Origin: RGIG1995 sp045126815
Lineage (GTDB): Bacteria; Bacillota; Clostridia; Oscillospirales; CAG-272
NCBI GenBank assembly: GCA_045126815.1
Contig: JBGVPD010000019.1
Coordinates: 1-12,407 of the forward strand
Direction of reading: 5' to 3'
DNA length: 12,407 nucleotides
A program made the translations under genes and the position numbers. Below the pieces are notes generated by a model that saw only the letters and a list, made by a program, of their open reading frames with translations, did not search any database and was not told the DNA's origin. Shown piece by piece: positions 5,016 to 12,407 of this stretch. Positions within the stretch are counted from its first letter, which is position 1. Every line of letters begins with the position of its first letter.

Positions 5016-6806
5016 ATGACTGTTACAAAAGACATAAAATACATTGGAGTAAACGACCATCAAATAGACCTTTTTGAAGGGCAGTACGACGTTCCGAACG
5101 GAATGGCATACAATTCATACGCTATTATCGATGAAAAAATTGCCATTATGGATACCGTTGACGGAGCGTTTTCTCACGAATGGTTAGATAACATACAAAA
5201 CGTATTGGGCAATAGACGTCCCGATTATCTTATCATTCAGCACATGGAGCCTGACCATTCGGCGAACATTATGAACTTTGTTAAAGCGTACCCCGATGCT
5301 AAGATAGTGTCTTCCGTTAAAGCCTTTCAGATGATGAAAAACTTCTTCGGAACCGACTTTGCGGAAAAGCAGGTAGTCGTAGGAGAGGGCGATAAACTTT
5401 CTCTCGGTAAACACGAGCTAACTTTTGTAACTGCGCCCATGGTTCACTGGCCCGAAGTTATAGTAACGTACGACAGCACGGATAAAGTATTGTTTTCTGC
5501 TGACGGCTTTGGCAAATTCGGAGCTTTGGACGTTGAGGAAGATTGGGCTTGTGAGGCAAGAAGATATTACATCGGAATAGTCGGAAAATACGGTGCACAG
5601 GTACAAAATCTTCTCAAAAAAGCGGCTAATCTTGATATCCAAATAATATGCCCCTTGCACGGGCCTGTGTTAAAAGAGAACTTGGGTTACTATATAAACC
5701 TGTACAACACGTGGTCTAGCTATCAGCCCGAAGAAGAGGGAATAGTAATTGCCTATACATCAGTATACGGAAACACAAAGAAAGCGGTATTACAACTTGC
5801 CGAAAAACTTAAGCTTAACGGTTGTCCCAAAGTTGTGGTAAACGATCTTGCAAGATGTGATATGGCTGAAGCTGTTGAAGATGCTTTCCGTTACAGTAAA
5901 ATAGTTCTTGCTACGACAACGTATAATGCTGAAATATTCCCGTTTATGCGCGAGTTTATCAACCACCTTGTTGAGAGAAACTTCAGCAACCGTACCGTTG
6001 CATTTATCGAAAACGGAAGCTGGGCGCCTATGGCAACCAAAGTTATGAAGGGTATGCTTGAGAAGTGCAAGAATTTGACGTATACAGATGCTACTGTAAG
6101 AATTTTATCTGCATTGAACGATGAGAGTACGGCACAGTTAAACGAGCTTTCCGAAGAATTGTGTCGTGACTATCTTGCTCAGCAGTCTTCAACTGCCGAC
6201 AAGAACGACCTAAAAGCCTTGTTCAACATCGGCTACGGTCTGTATGTTGTAACGTCAAACGACGGCAAAAAAGATAACGGACTTATCGTAAACACGGTAA
6301 CTCAGGTTACGAGCACACCTAACAGAATAGCCGTAACAATAAACAAAGATAACTATTCACACCACGTTATCAAGCAAACGGGTAAAATGAATATCAACTG
6401 TTTGACGGTAGATGCTCCGTTCTCTATATTTGAGCAGTTTGGATTTGTCAGCGGACGAAACGTAGATAAGTTTAAGAATGAAAACGTGTTACGTTCTGAT
6501 AACGGACTGGTGTTCTTGCCGAGATATATAAACTCGTTTATGTCGCTTAAAGTTGAGCAGTATACAGATCTTGATACACACGGAATGTTTATCTGTTCGG
6601 TAACTGAAGCGAGGGTTATATCGGACAAAGAGACTATGACGTATACCTACTATCAGAATAACGTTAAACCTAAACCTAACACTGAAGGTAAAAAAGGTTA
6701 CGTTTGCAAAATATGCGGATTTGTATACGAAGGAGACACACTTCCCGAAGACTTTGTATGTCCCCTTTGCAAACACGGAGCTGTCGATTTTGAGGAAATC
6801 GAATAA
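5016..6806 (+). CDS. Four-domain flavodiiron protein (diiron, flavodoxin, flavin reductase, rubredoxin)
   Basis: Cytoplasmic oxygen (or nitric oxide) reductase of 596 residues. The metallo-beta-lactamase-like diiron domain (1-245) keeps all seven ligands: H76, E78, D80 and H81 in HMEPDH, then H144, D163 and H215. A flavodoxin domain follows (about 243-390, FMN loop TSVYGNTK at 248-255), then a flavin-reductase domain (about 397-548), then a C-terminal rubredoxin with C564, C567, C582 and C585. The 14-residue gap between its two CxxC pairs is short, as in rubrerythrin, unlike about 29 in classical rubredoxin. Fusion of reductase and rubredoxin suggests NAD(P)H can feed the diiron site within one chain. 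The start has GAGGTG (5003-5008) 7 nt upstream. It is the first gene of an operon with superoxide reductase and rubredoxin. Domain assignment is firm; the choice of O2 or NO is not decided by sequence. Confidence 0.95.
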   Translation: MTVTKDIKYIGVNDHQIDLFEGQYDVPNGMAYNSYAIIDEKIAIMDTVDGAFSHEWLDNIQNVLGNRRPDYLIIQHMEPDHSANIMNFVKAYPDAKIVSSVKAFQMMKNFFGTDFAEKQVVVGEGDKLSLGKHELTFVTAPMVHWPEVIVTYDSTDKVLFSADGFGKFGALDVEEDWACEARRYYIGIVGKYGAQVQNLLKKAANLDIQIICPLHGPVLKENLGYYINLYNTWSSYQPEEEGIVIAYTSVYGNTKKAVLQLAEKLKLNGCPKVVVNDLARCDMAEAVEDAFRYSKIVLATTTYNAEIFPFMREFINHLVERNFSNRTVAFIENGSWAPMATKVMKGMLEKCKNLTYTDATVRILSALNDESTAQLNELSEELCRDYLAQQSSTADKNDLKALFNIGYGLYVVTSNDGKKDNGLIVNTVTQVTSTPNRIAVTINKDNYSHHVIKQTGKMNINCLTVDAPFSIFEQFGFVSGRNVDKFKNENVLRSDNGLVFLPRYINSFMSLKVEQYTDLDTHGMFICSVTEARVISDKETMTYTYYQNNVKPKPNTEGKKGYVCKICGFVYEGDTLPEDFVCPLCKHGAVDFEEIE

Positions 6807-6842
6807 ACAATAATAAATACAACTACTTTGGAGGAAAATAAT

Positions 6843-7223
6843 ATGTGCGAAAATAAGTTTTACATTTGCGAACATTGTGGCAACATTATAGGAAAGATAC
6901 GTGACAAGGGAGTACCCGTTATGTGTTGCGGACAGAAGATGACACTTCTCGAACCCGGAACAGTAGAAGCTAGTCACGAAAAACATATACCCGTAGTAAC
7001 TGTTGAAAATAACGTTGTTAAAGTGGCGATAGGCTCTGTAGAACATCCTATGGTTGAAGAACATTTTATCGAGTGGGTATATCTTTTGACAGATAAAGGC
7101 GGACAGAGAAAGTGCTTGGTTCCCGGAGAGGCGCCTACTGTAACTTTTGCACTTGCAGACGAAAAGCCTGTAAGCGTATACGCTTATTGCAATCTTCACG
7201 GCTTGTGGAAAGCTGATGTATAA
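6843..7223 (+). CDS. dfx: Desulfoferrodoxin (two-iron superoxide reductase)
   Basis: Reduces superoxide to hydrogen peroxide without releasing oxygen, in the cytoplasm of anaerobes. At 126 residues it has the normal length. The N-terminal desulforedoxin-like domain carries the FeCys4 ligands C9, C12, C28 and C29. The catalytic domain has E46-K47-H48, H68, H74, C116 and H119, matching the known ligand set of the Fe(His4Cys) centre and the active-site Glu/Lys almost position for position. The start at 6843 is chosen because GGAGG (6830-6834) lies 8 nt upstream; a TTG-initiated extension to 6828 would begin inside that binding site. It lies 36 nt after the flavodiiron gene with no terminator between, so it is co-transcribed. 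Confidence 0.96.
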   Translation: MCENKFYICEHCGNIIGKIRDKGVPVMCCGQKMTLLEPGTVEASHEKHIPVVTVENNVVKVAIGSVEHPMVEEHFIEWVYLLTDKGGQRKCLVPGEAPTVTFALADEKPVSVYAYCNLHGLWKADV

Positions 7224-7256
7224 CTATAAATAATAATTAAAAAGAGGTATAAAATT

Positions 7257-7415
7257 ATGAAAAAGTACGTATGCACGATTTGCGGATATGAATATGACGA
7301 AGCTTTGGGTGACGAAGCTAACGGTATAGCTCCCGGTACAAAATGGGAAGATATTTCTGAAGATTATCTTTGCCCCGTATGCGGAGTAGATAAGAGTCAG
7401 TTCAGCGAAGAATAA
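7257..7415 (+). CDS. Rubredoxin (classical, 52 residues)
   Basis: Small cytoplasmic one-electron carrier. Ligands C6 and C9 (VCTICG) and C39 and C42 (LCPVCG) have the classical 29-residue spacing, with the conserved Y11 and an acidic surface typical of the family. GAGGT (7244-7248) lies 8 nt before the ATG. It is the third gene of the operon, 33 nt after the superoxide reductase gene and directly before a terminator. It likely donates electrons to the superoxide reductase and possibly to the flavodiiron protein, which also has a fused rubredoxin of the short-spaced type. Confidence 0.96.
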   Translation: MKKYVCTICGYEYDEALGDEANGIAPGTKWEDISEDYLCPVCGVDKSQFSEE

Positions 7416-7455
7416 AAAACAAAAGGGCGATTTGATAATCGTCCTTTTTTGTTTT
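7416..7455 (+). terminator. Terminator of the detoxification operon
   Basis: The stem AAAAGGGCGATT (7421-7432) pairs with AATCGTCCTTTT (7437-7448) with one G-U pair and loop TGAT, then a T-rich tail to 7455. The same stem, differing only in the loop, ends the surface-protein gene at 12100-12131. Confidence 0.92.
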
Positions 7456-7632
7456 ACCAACAATATTGGACTAAAAATAACTTCCCCCCTTAACTTGTAG
7501 GGGGCGACGCACACGAGAACCCCCAAACCTTACTACGTGCGGTTCGGGGAACCCCTACCTCGACGTCCCGTAATAATATACTTTTCACCAATATTATTGG
7601 GATAAAAATAACTTACCTTACTTACTTTTTAT
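7452..7632. repeat. Intergenic repeat unit: flank, 80-bp structured core, flank
   Basis: The core at 7497-7576 is about 90% identical to cores at 12196-12275 and 12329-12407. It contains GGTTC-GGG-GAACC, and its ends can pair (GGGGCG at the left with CGTCCC at the right; CGCCCC in the other copies, so pairing is kept with a G-U). On both sides is an AT-rich flank (7455-7487 and 7581-7614) with ACCAACAATATTGG-like sequence and ATAAAAATAACTT, repeated at 12281-12313. It encodes no evident protein. Confidence 0.85.
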
Positions 7633-7708
7633 GTTACTTTCTTGCTGCGACAAGAAAGTAACCAAAGAAGTCGCCAAGGGGGAGGAGGATTCCGATTTCC
7701 TCCTCCCC
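7633..7708. repeat. Double-hairpin intergenic element
   Basis: A perfect 12-bp stem (7633-7644 with 7651-7662, loop CTGCGA) is followed by CAAAGAAGTCGCCAAG and a perfect 11-bp stem GGGGAGGAGGA (7679-7689) with TCCTCCTCCCC (7698-7708). I recall similar CTTTCTTG...CAAGAAAG / CGCCAAGGGG segments as dispersed intergenic elements in other bacteria, but cannot verify this here. The remainder of the gap to 7902 shows no gene or clear structure. Confidence 0.6.
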
Positions 7709-7902
7709 TTAACCCCTCCTCTTAAAACGGTCTGTTTCACTGCATCGCACATAAACATAAGATTTCTTATCTGTTTAGGTCGGGGTATGTTCACACAAGA
7801 CGGTAAATATAATAGCGGGGGATTGCTTGTTTGTGGTCTTTAATTTAACAATATTACTTGAGCAAATGTAATAAAAACACAAAATATGGGGTAAAAAAAT
7901 TT

Positions 7903-7920
7903 ACAATTTGTATAAATTGT
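7903..7920. promoter_or_regulatory. Palindrome upstream of the surface-protein promoter
   Basis: ACAATTT-GTAT-AAATTGT, perfect 7-bp arms, ending 12 bp before the -35. The position fits an activator or repressor site; no regulator can be named. Confidence 0.4.
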
Positions 7921-7932
7921 CCCAAAAATACA

Positions 7933-7961
7933 TTGTCTTTTAAATTTAAATGTGTTAGAAT
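7933..7961 (+). promoter_or_regulatory. Promoter of the surface-protein gene
   Basis: TTGTCT (7933-7938), a 17-bp spacer and TAGAAT (7956-7961) preceded by TGT, an extended -10. The predicted start near 7968 leaves a leader of about 79 nt. Confidence 0.6.
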
Positions 7962-8046
7962 ATGTTTAAGAACAAGTAGTTTGGATGCTTTGCATTATTG
8001 AAACTGAGCTACAATACAATGTATAAAACGTAAAGGAGTATTTGTT

Positions 8047-11000
8047 ATGAAAAAGTTGTTAGCTGTTGGTATATCGATAGTGGTTTTGCTTTCGATATTA
8101 TCGCTTAATGTACTTGCTGATGATAGTGTAGCTATTGAAAGCATAACAATTCAAGATGCATACGTTTATGACGGAATGCAAAATGAAGACGGCAAGTTTG
8201 AGGAAATTGCTTTGACTCTTACTGTCTTTTATCAGAATGGCGAAGAAGGTAAGCATTGGTTTCAGAATGAAATAGGTGGCAGTTGTGAACTTCCATATGG
8301 AGTATTTACCTTATCCAATATTCAAGAAGGCGAAGTTTGGGAAGCAGGAAATAAATATCAATTGACAGCTACTTATGCCGGATGCAGCGATACGTTTGAA
8401 GTTGAAGTTCGCGAGAATCCCTATGTGAGTATGAATATTGATGATTTGTATATCACAAAAATGAATTATACGCACGAAGACAAGGGTTGGCGCTATTATT
8501 ATAATCCCCAAGCAACTTTCTATTGTGGAGACGATACTACTGAGACTACACGAATAGGATACGGCGTTTACCTCGATGAAATGCGTGTTGATGCCGAGTT
8601 TTCGGACACACAGGATACAGAAAAATGGGAAGTAGGGAATACATACCAAGTTACGTGTTCGGTTTTGGGTCTTACCGATACGTTCAACGTGCACGTAGTT
8701 GAGGTTGAAAGCATTGAAATTAATGACGTTAAGGTCATTGAAAACATTCATGGATATATGCAAAATGAATATGATGATTACCATAATATTATAGGTTCGT
8801 ATTTTGAATACAATATATATCCTGAAAATATAGTTATCAACTTTAAAAATGGTTTGTATATATCGGGCGATTATTGGGAGATTTATGATTATTTGGATTG
8901 TAATCCCGACCTCATATCAGATCAGTCATACGTTAATCAATGGGGTGTAGGAAAGCATACTGCAAAGTTTGTTATGCTCGAGACTGAAACGAATTATACC
9001 GTTGAAGTTATAGAGTCGCCCGTCGTTTCTATGACGGCAACTCCTATTGAATTAATAGATAAATACGATGGATATTATGACGATTCAGTTTTCTATTATT
9101 ATGTGTCTGCCTCGGATTCAGACGTTACAATAACGTTTAAAGACGGAACTGTGCTTGAAAATTTTGGTAGCGTTATTGAATATGACGACGATTTTTATGA
9201 AATTGATTGTTATATTGAACAAAGTAAAGATAATCCTTTGTTGCCAGGAAACACATATTATGCAACTTTCTCTTGTTTTGGGAAGACTTGTACCGTTCCC
9301 GTTAGAATAATAGAATGTCCTATTGAAAAAATTGAGATCGAAGACATTTCGATTATGGAATATACTAACGGTTACTTTGCGGGCGATGATTATCACTATG
9401 AATGGTTTGATCTTGATGTAACAACAACCTTTAAAGACGGAAGTGTGCAGCATGGCACCACTATACAGTTTAACGGTTATGGGTATTCTTTACAGACGGA
9501 TACCTCAAGCCAATACGATGAGCCTTGGGTAACCGGAAAGACATATACTGTTACCGCATCGTTTTTAGGTGTTGAAACTACGTTTAACGTTACGATAACA
9601 GAATGTCCCGTTAAAAGTATTGACATCAAGGATCTTTCGATTATGGAACATTATAACGGTTATTACCAAGGAGACGTTTTCATTTATAACGGTTTTGTTT
9701 TGGAGGCTGTTGTAACGTTTAAAGACGGTAGTACAAAAGAAATACAAGACCATTATGAAATAGGCGATGAGTGGTATAGTATCGAAACTAATGTCTATGA
9801 ATTACAACAAAATGAGCCTTGGACGGCAGGTAATACTTATGAGGTTACGGGAACGTTTTTAGGTGCTAAAGATACTTTTAAAGTTACAATAACAGAAAGC
9901 CCTATTAAGAGTATAGTTATTGAAGATATTGTTTTAGTTGAGGGATTTGACTCGGATAATTTCGGTGGAATGACTGAGTACTACTTTAAGCCTGTTTTGT
10001 CAGAAGTAATATTGAAAGACGGAACAAAAGCTGAAATAGTACGCGATAACGCAATTATATATAACCAAGAATATTATTACGTTGAAACTAATTCGTGGGA
10101 CTTGCAAACAGAAGAGCCTTGGGAGGCAGGAAAAACATACGAAGTTACAGGTTTTCTTTTAGGTACTTCAACCAAGTTCAAGGTTACAATTAAAGAGAAC
10201 CCGATTAAAGATGTTCAGATCGTAAAGATGCCTGACAAGGTAGAATATTTAATTGATGAACAAGTTAACCTTAAAGGTGTTGTTATTAGAGTTTTGTATA
10301 AAGACGGTTCTTATGAAGACATTTCAATAGATAAGGATTATTCTAATGCTTACAGAAGATATGTTTATTGTAAGAAGATACAAAGATACGGTACTATATA
10401 TATAAATAGCGACTGGGAAAAAGCAGGAAATAATATTGCGGAATTTGAACTGTTTGGAATAGTTTGCGAGATTCCTTTGGTTGTACGTGATAATTTAATG
10501 CAAAGCATTTCTATTAAAGAAAATGCTGATAAAACCATAACGATTACTGTGAAAAATTCCGATAAGAGCAGTTATGAGATGAAATTGCTTGATATCAGCT
10601 ATATGTGGTTGTTCGATGAAGACGCGTATTATGCCGGTATTCTCACCGACAAGGGCGAATTTGATGCTATGTTCTATTTTAGTGAGGGCTTTTTTGCAAT
10701 CGGATTTGTTGATTTTGAAGCTGAAACTGAAATAAAGAGCAATACGCTTTCATCGTGTGAGTGGTTTGAAACGGTAGCAAAGTCTTATAATTATTCTTGG
10801 GCTATGACGTGTCATTATGATATGGATATTCTGGAAACTTCGCACTTTAACGGAAAAATTACTGTTGATAATATTGATGATATTATATCGTTTGCGGCTA
10901 GTACTATGATAGATTATGAAAACGCAGAGATCTGGTTATCACCGGACGGTGAAGAGTATATGGTTTATGCCGGAAAAGACGTACGAGATGCAGTAGATAA

Positions 11001-12093
11001 ACTTTTTGGTATTAAGAACGTGGATTTAACGTTGTCTAAAAACTACGACAGTAAAAACGATACTTACAAAACCACAAAGTTCCCGCATGCAGGCGCTGAA
11101 AACAGAAAATGTTCTCCCAGTAAAATAAGTTACAGTGGCGGTATTTGGACAGTAGAATCTTCACATTACTTTATGGATGAAGAAAAAGTAGTAATTCTTA
11201 AACTTAACGATAAACAAAATGTTTTAAGCTTTAGTATTGAGTCTTATGTTGATAAATCGTTAAACGGTTGGCAGAATCAAAACGGCGGCTGGTATTATTA
11301 CGAAAACGGAAAAAAAGTAAAGAATACCTGGAAGCAGGATTCAAAAGGCTGGGTATATTTAGGTTCTGACGGCAAAATGTTAACGAATGATTTTGCTAAA
11401 GATAGTTACGGTTGGTGTTACGTTGGTGCTGACGGATACTGTGTAACCACAACCGGTTGGAAACAAGTTAACGGCGGTTGGTATTATCTTGAAAAAGGTT
11501 ACAGAGTAGAAAATACCTGGAAGAAAGACTCAAAAGGATGGTGCTATGTAGGTTCTGACGGCAGAATGGTAACGAATGATTTTGCCAAAGACAGCTCAGG
11601 TTGGTGCTATATGGGTGCTGACGGTTACTATGTAACGGCAACAGGTTGGAAACAGGTTAACGGTGCTTGGTATTTCCTCAATAACGGATACAGATTGCAA
11701 AATTCATGGAAACTTGACGGTGGCAAGTGGTATTACCTTGGGGCTGACGGTAAGATGTATGCAAATGCATGGATGAAAGACAGCAAGGGCTGGGTATACC
11801 TCGGTGCTAACGGAGTTATGGTAACAAATGACTTTGCAAAAGACTCATCCGGTTGGTGTTATATGGGTGCTGATGGTTACTATGTAACAACAACGGGTTG
11901 GAAAAAGCATAACGGTCATTGGTACTACCTTAAGAACGGATACAGAGTTGAAAGCTCATGGATGAAAGACAGTATCGGTTGGTGTTACTTAGGCGCTGAT
12001 GGTAAGATGCTTACAAATACATATATAAATGACAGTAAGGGCAAATGCTATCTTGATGCAAGTGGCTATTGGGATGGCAAATACGTAAAATAA
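8047..12093 (+). CDS. Large exported repeat protein with Ig-like and cell-wall-binding repeats
   Basis: A 1348-residue surface protein. The signal peptide is 1-24 (lysines, hydrophobic core, cleavage after NVLA). Seven related repeats begin near 29, 126, 220, 326, 426, 522 and 620. They share an S-I-x-I-x-D start, a TFKDG strand in the later ones, and an ending like PWxAGxTYxVT...LGxxxTFxVTIxExP. Residues 720-816 are a group-3 bacterial Ig-like domain (YLIDEQVNLKGVVIRVLYKDGS). Residues 818-1072 are unassigned. Thirteen cell-wall-binding repeats of about 20 residues (1074-1348; GGWYYYENGKK, GWCYVGADG) should hold it non-covalently on the wall; there is no LPXTG. AAAGGAG (8032-8038) lies 8 nt before the ATG. 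No enzymatic motif was found. A stalk-like adhesin or binding protein is an inference. Confidence 0.92.
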   Translation: MKKLLAVGISIVVLLSILSLNVLADDSVAIESITIQDAYVYDGMQNEDGKFEEIALTLTVFYQNGEEGKHWFQNEIGGSCELPYGVFTLSNIQEGEVWEAGNKYQLTATYAGCSDTFEVEVRENPYVSMNIDDLYITKMNYTHEDKGWRYYYNPQATFYCGDDTTETTRIGYGVYLDEMRVDAEFSDTQDTEKWEVGNTYQVTCSVLGLTDTFNVHVVEVESIEINDVKVIENIHGYMQNEYDDYHNIIGSYFEYNIYPENIVINFKNGLYISGDYWEIYDYLDCNPDLISDQSYVNQWGVGKHTAKFVMLETETNYTVEVIESPVVSMTATPIELIDKYDGYYDDSVFYYYVSASDSDVTITFKDGTVLENFGSVIEYDDDFYEIDCYIEQSKDNPLLPGNTYYATFSCFGKTCTVPVRIIECPIEKIEIEDISIMEYTNGYFAGDDYHYEWFDLDVTTTFKDGSVQHGTTIQFNGYGYSLQTDTSSQYDEPWVTGKTYTVTASFLGVETTFNVTITECPVKSIDIKDLSIMEHYNGYYQGDVFIYNGFVLEAVVTFKDGSTKEIQDHYEIGDEWYSIETNVYELQQNEPWTAGNTYEVTGTFLGAKDTFKVTITESPIKSIVIEDIVLVEGFDSDNFGGMTEYYFKPVLSEVILKDGTKAEIVRDNAIIYNQEYYYVETNSWDLQTEEPWEAGKTYEVTGFLLGTSTKFKVTIKENPIKDVQIVKMPDKVEYLIDEQVNLKGVVIRVLYKDGSYEDISIDKDYSNAYRRYVYCKKIQRYGTIYINSDWEKAGNNIAEFELFGIVCEIPLVVRDNLMQSISIKENADKTITITVKNSDKSSYEMKLLDISYMWLFDEDAYYAGILTDKGEFDAMFYFSEGFFAIGFVDFEAETEIKSNTLSSCEWFETVAKSYNYSWAMTCHYDMDILETSHFNGKITVDNIDDIISFAASTMIDYENAEIWLSPDGEEYMVYAGKDVRDAVDKLFGIKNVDLTLSKNYDSKNDTYKTTKFPHAGAENRKCSPSKISYSGGIWTVESSHYFMDEEKVVILKLNDKQNVLSFSIESYVDKSLNGWQNQNGGWYYYENGKKVKNTWKQDSKGWVYLGSDGKMLTNDFAKDSYGWCYVGADGYCVTTTGWKQVNGGWYYLEKGYRVENTWKKDSKGWCYVGSDGRMVTNDFAKDSSGWCYMGADGYYVTATGWKQVNGAWYFLNNGYRLQNSWKLDGGKWYYLGADGKMYANAWMKDSKGWVYLGANGVMVTNDFAKDSSGWCYMGADGYYVTTTGWKKHNGHWYYLKNGYRVESSWMKDSIGWCYLGADGKMLTNTYINDSKGKCYLDASGYWDGKYVK
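8422..10203 (+). repeat. About 300-bp tandem repeats coding for the stalk domains
   Basis: Unit boundaries at about 8422, 8704, 9022, 9322, 9604, 9904 and 10204 give periods of 282, 318, 300, 282, 300 and 300 bp, all in frame. Units 5 to 7 (9322-10203) are closest to each other; the first units have diverged most. Confidence 0.75.
11266..12090 (+). repeat. Cell-wall-binding repeat tract with three-repeat superperiod
   Basis: Thirteen units of about 63 bp. They recur largely in the order NGxWYYL, then W(K/M)xDSxGWxYLGxDGKM, then DFAKDSxGWCYxGADGYY, a superperiod of about 190 bp. The block DFAKDSSGWCYMGADGYYVT occurs twice exactly, which suggests growth by duplication of triplets. Confidence 0.8.
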
Positions 12094-12099
12094 GCAAAA

Positions 12100-12131
12100 C
12101 AAAAGGGCGATTATTTAATCGTCCTTTTTTG
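12100..12131 (+). terminator. Terminator of the surface-protein gene
   Basis: The stem 12101-12112 with 12117-12128 has the same sequence as the one ending the detoxification operon at 7421-7448; only the loop (ATTT) differs. The T-run is 12125-12130. Confidence 0.92.
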
Positions 12132-12407
12132 TGTATGTAAATATAAATCGTGCGATTCGTGAATCGCCCCTACGGTGTTTGTGCATCTTAATTCTGTAGG
12201 GGGCGACGCCTACGAGAACCCCCAAACCTTACTACGTGCGGTTCGGGGAACCCCTATCACGACGCCCCGTAATAACAAACGATTTTCACCAACAATATTG
12301 GGATAAAAGTTACTTTTCCTCTTAACTGGTAGGGGGCGACGCCTACGAGAACCCCCAAACCTTACTACGTGCGGTTCGGGGAACCCCTATCACGACGCCC
12401 CGTATTA
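12132..12407. repeat. Repeat-filled gap at the window end: palindrome and two 80-bp cores
   Basis: No gene. GCGATTC-GT-GAATCGC (12152-12167) is a perfect palindrome followed by CCCCTACG, the look of a worn dispersed hairpin repeat. Then come two copies of the 80-bp core (12196-12275 and 12329-12407, the second cut by the window end), 133 bp apart, joined by the AT-rich flank at 12281-12327. The array probably continues beyond the window. Confidence 0.85.

Noticed and set aside
6489..7199. 236-residue minus-strand frame across the flavodiiron and superoxide reductase genes
   Set aside because: It is antisense to two confidently identified genes with all catalytic ligands intact and has no binding site.
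7631..7843. 70-residue open frame in the repeat gap
   Set aside because: Its first half is dictated by two perfect hairpins, it lacks a Shine-Dalgarno sequence, and it ends in featureless AT-rich sequence.

Overview
The window reads as an AT-rich, low-GC Gram-positive anaerobe, most likely a gut-type Clostridia (Bacillota). This rests on the strong GAGG-type ribosome binding sites, consensus promoters with 17-bp spacers, tRNA genes that encode CCA, a TnpX-type large serine recombinase, an anaerobe-style oxygen and superoxide detoxification operon, and a very large exported protein with cell-wall-binding repeats. The species cannot be named from the sequence.

Layout. At 1-1660 is the 3' part of a large serine recombinase, cut by the window edge at its catalytic serine. 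It is probably the end of an integrated element, and it lies just beyond the 3' end of a minus-strand tRNA-Pro(UGG) with its own promoter and two terminator hairpins. At 2017-2910 is a DUF368/PopT-type membrane protein. At 2939-3790 is the strangest stretch: one intact tRNA-Ser(UGA) embedded in partial copies of itself (a 5' piece, an anticodon-arm piece and two 3' ends). These are separated by unrelated, near-perfect hairpins, and every 3' end is followed by its own different terminator. A small orphan gene (3822-4181) starts directly after it.

At 4208-7415 is a functional unit: a cysteine-rich Crp/Fnr-family regulator on the minus strand, divergent from a three-gene operon. The operon encodes a four-domain flavodiiron protein (diiron, flavodoxin, flavin reductase, short-spaced rubredoxin), a desulfoferrodoxin-type superoxide reductase and a classical 52-residue rubredoxin. 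Together they would pass electrons from NAD(P)H to O2 (or NO) and superoxide. A palindrome with CRP-site geometry lies in the regulator's leader, and a looser site with the same half-sites lies upstream of the operon.

At 7416-8046 is a repeat-filled gap, followed by the promoter of a 1348-residue surface protein (8047-12093). That protein has a signal peptide, seven related repeats of about 100 residues, one group-3 bacterial Ig-like domain, an unassigned domain and 13 cell-wall-binding repeats. The rubredoxin gene and the surface-protein gene both end in almost the same terminator, and each is followed by copies of the same 80-bp structured intergenic repeat (one copy at 7497, two more from 12196 to the window end).
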